A stretch of 64,000 nt of DNA from contig CM053158.1 in NCBI GenBank assembly GCA_028571685.1, positions 53,908,001 through 53,972,000 on the forward strand, read 5' to 3'. This document shows, piece by piece, positions 57,879-64,000 of this stretch (position 1 is the stretch's first letter; each line of letters opens with the position of its first letter). The notes beneath the pieces are model-generated. The model did not search any database. It was not told the origin of the DNA and saw only the letters and a list, made by a program, of their open reading frames with translations. The DNA comes from Heterohyrax brucei. Its lineage: Eukaryota > Chordata > Mammalia > Hyracoidea > Procaviidae. A program made the position numbers and the translations under genes.

Positions 57879-58090
57879 AAAACCAAACAGTTGCTGTCAA
57901 GTCCATTCTGATTCATAGCAACCCAGGTATGTCAGAGTAGAACAGTGCTCCACAGGGTTTTCAATGGCTTATTTCCCCAAGGTAGATGGGTCACCAAGCC
58001 TTTCTTTCAGAGTGCCTCTTGGTGGATGTAGACATTCATCCTCTAGGTCTGCAGCTGAGCATGCTGACCATTTGCATCACCAGAGACTCC
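57879..58090 (-). repeat. AfroSINE, variant middle, antisense, full length
   Basis: The order aacagttgctgtcaagtcca, cagtgctccacagggttttc, gtcaccaagcctttctttca and tgcatcaccagagactcc gives the clearest view of this subfamily. Confidence 0.85.
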
Positions 58091-58768
58091 TTTCTTATTG
58101 ATAAAGACTATTTAATGTCATCTACCTTAAGTTCTATAGTGAGAATTAAAATTTGCAAAGGATATAAATGTCTTAGCACAATAACTAAACCAGAACACAG
58201 TTCTAAAAAGAGCACTTAAAAATAACGCTAAACTGTAAAAATCACATCATTTTTCATACGAGGAAATAATTTGAGTATAAGTCGACATATGTAGTTCATA
58301 CCACTAGAGATCTGTCTAACAAGATTCAGGCAATTTCCTATTTAATCCAGAGAACTTGACAAAGTTTAACAGAAACACAGAGAGAATACAGTTTATCCTG
58401 CAATTCTCTCATGAGTCATAAAGTAAGAATCTTGTATTTTCTCCAATAAAAAATAATCTTTGCAATCATTCTGCTGATAACACTCACAGCCTTGCATTTG
58501 ATTGCACTGGGGTACAACGAAATTTATCCAGAGAAGTACAAGGCCCAGTGTTCACACAGAGAGAGGAGATGCTAAAGGGGGACACAAGAGTATTAACATC
58601 ATAGACAGGTGGAAGAGCTATGTCATGGAGTGGTTCAGCTACAGAGGTTTCTAAGTACAAAAGGATTTAGGCTTGATGCAACAGAATCAACTGAAGGCTT
58701 TGTCTAAAATAAAAATACTCTCTCCATAACCAGAAATGCTGGTTTCAGTCTACCTAAAACCCAGGAAA

Positions 58769-58973
58769 GGAAGCCTGGGGAGCAGCAGTCACAGCACTTG
58801 GGTACTAAATAAAAGATTGGTGGTTCAGGCCCACCAGTTGTACTGCAGGAAAAAGATGACACAGTGTGCTTCTGTAAAGATTAAAGGCTTGGAAAATCTG
58901 TAGGGCAGTTCTAGTGCATCCTATAAGGTTGCTATGAGTCAGACTAAATCAACAGCATCAGGTTTGGGGTTGT
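58769..58973 (+). repeat. AfroSINE, long form
   Basis: The sequence ggaagcctggggagcagcag, aggaaaaagatgacacagtg and gctatgagtcagactaaatc. Confidence 0.82.
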
Positions 58974-59504
58974 CTGCTTGTTTGCTTGCTTCTTTGTTTG
59001 TTTTTAAGACCCAGCAATCAATATGTCTACAAAACTCTGCAGTTCATTTTGATGCCTTGTCACGTATGGAAACTACATGCCTAAGAAGAACTGTCAGGTG
59101 GTCGTTTGGGGCAGGCAGAACTGATTAATTTATGACTTACATAATCATATGGTACTACTTTAGAGCTGGGACATGAACCCACATCTCTGATTCCTATATC
59201 AAAACACTTCCCTCCATGTCTGAGGAAATTCACACTCCCTTCTCACTACAAGCAAGCCTGATGAGAATTCCTTCCCAGACCAAATTCAACATGTTTGATG
59301 AAAAGGAATGGGAAGGACTACCCCTGCCAAATGGGCTATGAAACTAAAGAAACAAATAACCAAATGAAAAAGACAAGTGTTCCAGCTGTACCAGCAGATA
59401 CTTACAGCCAGAACAAATATTCTATAAGGAAAGGGAACTTACAGGGTATATCTATAAAAAATTGTACCCATTTGTTTTGTTCTGTGTACACAAAAAGATA
59501 TTGT

Positions 59505-60828
59505 TAAGAATCTATGAAAGTGCACAAGTCACTGAAAAGTTGGTACGTGTGTGTACAGATGACTGAAATAGATCCATATTTGTGCCCATTCCAAAGAAAG
59601 GTGACCCAACAGAATACAAAAATTATCATACAATATTTATATTACACACAAGTAAAATTTTGCCAAAGAGAATTTCAAAACAGTTGCAGCCAGACATTGA
59701 CAGAGAATGGCCAGAAATTCGACCATATTCAGAAGAGTATAGGAAGAAGGGACATCACTGTTGATGTCAGATAGATCTTGACTAACCACAAAGAACACCA
59801 GAACAATGTTTACCTGTGTTTCATGACTGTACAAAGGCACCCAACTATGTGAATCGTAACAAATTATGGATAACATTTAGAAGAAAGGGAATTCCAGAAC
59901 ACTTCTGTGTGTTCATACAGAAGCAGTACACAGACCAAGAGGAGTCATTTGAACAGAACAAGTCAGGATTGTATCCTTTCACTATAGTTATTCAATCTGT
60001 ATGCGAAGCAAATAACCCAAGGAACTGGACTGGACAAGGACTCATCAACAACCTGGGAGACGCAGGTGACACATCCTTGCCTGCTGAAAGTGAAGAGGAT
60101 TTTAAGCAGTTATTGTCAAAGATCAAAGACTACAACCTTCAGTAAGGACTGTACCTCCATATAAATAAACATAAACGGAACAATAAGAAACATGATGAAC
60201 AGAAAACGACTGAAGTTGTCAAAGATTTCATTTTATTTGGATACTCAATCAGTGTTCATGGAAGCAACAAGTCAAGAAACTGGGCAATTTGCTTTGGGCA
60301 CATATGATGCAAAAGTCCTCTTTCAAGTGTTAAAAAGCAAAGACCTTATTTGGAAGACTAAGGTGTACCTGACCCAAGCCCCGGTATTTTCAACCAAATC
60401 AAATGGACATTAGAGGTGGATGATGCATAAGGAAGATCAAAGAAGAACTGATGCCTTTGAATTATGTTGGTGGCAAAGAATACTGAATATATCACGGACT
60501 GCTAGAAGAACGAACAAATCTGTCTTGTAAGAGTGCAGCCAGAATGCTCCTTATAAGCGAGGATGCTGAGACTCTGCCTCACATCCTCTGGACAAGGTAA
60601 CAGCAGGAACCAGTCCCTGGAGAAGAACCCCAAGCTTAGAAAAGTAGAGGGTCTGAAAAAAGAGGTAGACTCTCAATGACTGATAGTGTGGCTGCAACAG
60701 AATGCTCAAAGGGCTCAAACACAGCAATAATTTTGAGGGTGACACAGGACAGAACAGTGTATTATTCTGTTTTATAAAGGGTTGCTATGATCTGGACCAA
60801 TCCAATGGCACATAACAACAACATACAT
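59505..60828 (+). pseudogene. RTE LINE, 5'-truncated, decayed reverse transcriptase
   Basis: The RT domain is recognisable in pieces: PIPKKGDPTEYKNY (near 59582), then CFMTVQRHPTM-like sequence matching the region before the first catalytic Asp, HNKLWITF-type text near 59850, and IPEHFCVFI. The YADD catalytic box reads LGDAGDTSLP near 60055, so it is lost. 3' coding sequence continues (MNRKRLKLSKISF, then TQAPVFSTKSN). The element ends with the SINE-like tail ggcacataacaacaacat at 60808-60826. Frameshifts and stops make it inactive. Confidence 0.85.
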
Positions 60829-61007
60829 AAATCAATTCAGGTGTCTAACATTACACAGTGATCAGCACTGTGTTATCTCAATCTTTCCATTCCCTCTACA
60901 GCGATTCAGGATGACTTTTTCGTGAAAAACTGAGGCGCTAAGTTCAAGTAAGAAACTATATCACCAGTTGCACTTAAAATAACTACAAGTAGAAAGAGAG
61001 AGAAAGA

Positions 61008-61166
61008 AAGAAACCCACTGCCATTGAGTCAATGCAGACTGATAAAGACCCTATAGACAGAACAGAACTGCCTCACTGAGTTTCCAAGGAGCGCCGGATG
61101 GATCTGAAGTGCCAACTTTTTGGTTAGCAGCTGTAGCCTTAACCACAACACCACCAGGGTTTCCAA
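61008..61166 (-). repeat. AfroSINE, antisense, after a GAAA tract
   Basis: A gagagaaagaaagaaa run leads into cccactgccattgagtcaat. It ends acaacaccaccagggtttcc. Confidence 0.9.
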
Positions 61167-62439
61167 CTGTGAGTATATCCCATGTGAATGTGAAAGTGCT
61201 GGCCACATGTCACAGTTTTACTTCAGAAACTGAATCTTCTGGACTTCCATCATTGTCAAATATGAGTTTTAGTAGTTAAAAAACAGAAAGAAATTCTGCC
61301 AAAATTCCACTTTTTCCTATAAAATTACCAGCTTAGATAATAAATACACAGCTTTCTGGTAAAAGGAAATAAAAAGGCTTGCAAAATACAGCATATCTTC
61401 CTTCTCGTCTTGTCTTCAACAAACACTGTCATCTTTTTCAAACACCAACTACTAGTAGATATTCTGGATATCATGGTGTTCAAATTGGACAGTGATCCTC
61501 TCCTCTTTGCTCAAAAGGAAAATATTCTAAAAATTAAAGACCCCACTATACAATTATACACTTAAGTTAAAATCTAAACTCTTCACTTTCTAACATTTTG
61601 ATCCTAATAACTTGGTAAAACTTGTAAAGTCTGCATATCTATTTAAGACTAATACTCTGTACGCTTCACTTCAGCAGGTACCAATAAGACTAATCTCAGT
61701 AATGGATTAGGTACAATTCATCTCAAAAATCAGACAGAACCCTAAGAAGACTCCCAAAATGTCAGTAGTCTCCAAAAGGAGGGTACAAAGATGATTCTGT
61801 AATACAGAAAGAAAAGATTAGATCATTTCTTTACTTTATCTCATGATTTAAATTCTCCATTTTTGTGCATGTTTTATAATGTACTATTAGTACAGTGTTG
61901 GATGCATACATTTTACCAACAAAAATATATCACAGGTATGGCTTGAAAACTAATCACTTTAACTACGAGGTATAATAAAAAAAGTTCAGAGATCTTTACA
62001 ATATATAAGCAACATTCTAGACAATTTTCATCATCAGATATTTTTTAAAAATTGGTTATTTTCCCTTCTCCAAAGTGTTTCCTATTTGTAAATACTGCAA
62101 GAAAAATGTCAATCCCTTTCTAAAATATATATATATATATATATATGTAAGCCAAAGGTGTAAGTTTTGCCATTTCTGCATTTTATGACCACAAATGACT
62201 TCCATTTTCCACAGATACCATGATGTTGGCTTTCCCTTAGCACTCAACTCCTTTCAAGGAAACTGCGTCTGGGAATAGACCACCAAAAAGTTAAAAACAG
62301 ATAAAGTTGAAGCACTTCATGCTTGAGTTTTCTATCCTTCATATCAAGTTTCCTTCTGCCAGACCATATTCTAGAATTCTTGCTTACTGCCATGTTTTAA
62401 AAGACTCTGAAAAATTAATTCCTTTATAATAACCATGAC
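61167..62439. other. Upstream AT-rich DNA
   Basis: No element is recognised apart from (AT)n at 62126-62147. Confidence 0.45.
62126..62147. repeat. (AT)n microsatellite
   Basis: Eleven consecutive at/ta dinucleotides. Confidence 0.95.
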
Positions 62440-64000
62440 CCACCTACAGAATGGGAAAAAATACTTGAAAACTATATGTCAGATTGACAGCTGATCTCCA
62501 TAATCTACAAGGTACTGCAAAATATAAACAAAAAAAAGATAAATAATCCAACTAAGTGATGGGAAAAGGAGATGGACAGACACTTCTCTAAAGAGGATAT
62601 CCAGGCAGCCAAAAGATACATATGGAAATGTTCACGATTGCTAGCTATTAAAGAAATTCAAATCAAAACTATGATGAGATACCATCTCACCCCAGCGAGG
62701 TTGACCATGATCCAAAAAGCATAAAACAACAAATGCTAGAGAGGCTGTGGAGAGACTGGAACTCTCCTACACTGCTGGTGGGATTGTAAAATGGTACGAC
62801 CTTTTTGGAAAGCAATCTGGTGCTTCCTTAAAAAGCTGGACATAGATACACCATTTGATCCAGTCTCATTGCTTGGGATATATCCTACAGAAATAAGGAC
62901 AGTCACACCAACAGATACATGCACACAAATGTTTATTGCAGCACAGTCCACAATTGCAAAAAGATGGAACCAACCCAGATGAATGGATAAGCAAGCTGTG
63001 GTACATATACTAAATGGAACACTATGCAATGATTAATAACAAGGATGATTTCAGGAAGCAACTCATAACCTGGTTTCAACTAGAACACATTATACTGAAT
63101 GAAATCTATCAGCAACACAAAGTCAAATATTGTATGAGACCCTTACTATAAAGACTTAAAAACAAACCCACATACAGAAGAAGATTCTTTGATGGCTACA
63201 AAGGTGGGGAGGGAGGGAAGGAGGAAGAGGGATACATATAGATTAGATAGCTGATAGAAATTTGGTTGAGTGAAAGCAGTGACCACACACCCCAGAGAGA
63301 TGATCATTGTAACTGGACTTCAACATAAACTGAAAAGTCTTCTATTCCTAGCCTAATGCCACAAGGATTGAGTAGCTGGGGTGGGGGTCAGTGGACCATG
63401 CTCTCAAGGGACATCGAGGCCAATCAGCAGAACTAGCCTGTTGTTAAGAGAGTCTTCTGCATCTGATATTGGTAAGTGGCATCTGGGGTCTTAAAAGCTA
63501 GCAAGCTGCCATCTGACGAACACCAAATGATCCCATCTCAACTGAATCAGATGATCACCAAGTTCAACAAAGACATAAGAGAAAAAGATCCCGGAAGACA
63601 GATGGACTCACGTGTATGGATGACTGTAGCAACATGTGATAAGAACCAGATGGTGTTCGGCCACCACCAGTGTCAGCCATGATAGTGTATACAATGTCAG
63701 GTCCCAGTGGAAACACAAATTAAAAGAGGGGTGCACCTCAAGAACTCTACTAAAAGACTGCAATTGATGGTCTGATGCACCGGGACTTCTCCTGGGAGCA
63801 TGGCCCCTAGACCTGCTGCTGTCCCAAATCATTATTCATTACTGAGGTCAACTATTCAGACAGGAATGGATTGGACTTGGGGATACAGGGTAAACATATG
63901 GTGTGTCCATTTTACGGTTCTGTGTATCTACAGGATGCCATCCTACTGGCCTCTTACCAGAGGGCTAATGAGAGGTGGGAGGGGAGGGGATAGGAGATTC
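62440..64000 (+). mobile_element. 5'-truncated L1 LINE, sense, running off the window
   Basis: It begins in the ORF2 C-terminal region (cccacctacagaatgggaaa), colinear with 33590 onward in the other sense L1. It includes gtggagagactggaactctc and tcctacagaaataaggacag, the 3'UTR with a purine/G tract at 63203-63231, and ends at the window edge before any poly-A. Reading frames are broken. Confidence 0.9.

Noticed and set aside
59514-60145. Overlapping frames of 60-109 codons
   Set aside because: They are frameshifted segments of an RTE reverse transcriptase with a lost catalytic box.

Overview
The window is vertebrate nuclear DNA: AT-rich, almost free of coding sequence and packed with retroposons. 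The dominant repeat is a short tRNA-headed SINE ending in a 'tatgagtcggaatcgac'-type tail. I recognise it as AfroSINE, which is confined to afrotherian mammals. With it are RTE (BovB-like) LINEs that share that tail, L1 LINEs, MaLR-type LTRs and ancient mammal-wide MIR and L2 copies. Together these point to an afrotherian, most likely an elephant (Proboscidea). Family names come from memory and not from a database search.

The only host coding sequence I can defend is one 250-bp exon on the minus strand at 52652-52901. It has clean splice signals and encodes the Gln/Arg-rich N-terminal block shared by all long isoforms of the transcription factor MITF (exon 1B, B1b part). The melanocyte isoform lacks this block. 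Everything below 52652 is therefore the long MITF intron leading toward exon 1M and exon 2, neither of which I found. Everything above 52901 is sequence toward the upstream alternative first exons. An RTE fragment ends about 43 bp before an in-frame ATG that abuts this exon.

Layout. 1-6.2 kb: intron with SINEs, an L1 3'UTR carrying a templated insertion, and an LTR inserted into a SINE. 6.2-14.6 kb: a nested stack in which antisense L1 is interrupted by a mariner remnant, AfroSINEs, an inverted RTE copy and a MaLR LTR, followed by a second antisense L1 3'UTR. 14.65-15.84 kb: an unusual diverged tandem array made of two related ~160-bp halves. 15.8-32.2 kb: intron with scattered SINE, MIR, L2 and LTR copies. 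32.2-35.3 kb: a sense 5'-truncated L1. 35.3-52 kb: intron with many SINEs, two DNA elements with similar inverted termini, two suspiciously similar MIR cores, and a repeat-poor homeodomain-site-rich block at 40.2-40.8 kb. 52.65-52.9 kb: the MITF exon. 53-62.4 kb: upstream sequence with another candidate regulatory block (55.86-56.06 kb) and a decayed RTE reverse transcriptase (59.5-60.8 kb). 62.4-64 kb: another sense L1 running off the end.

The other open reading frames are pieces of transposons or chance frames. I see no tRNA or rRNA gene, no CRISPR array and no prokaryotic feature.
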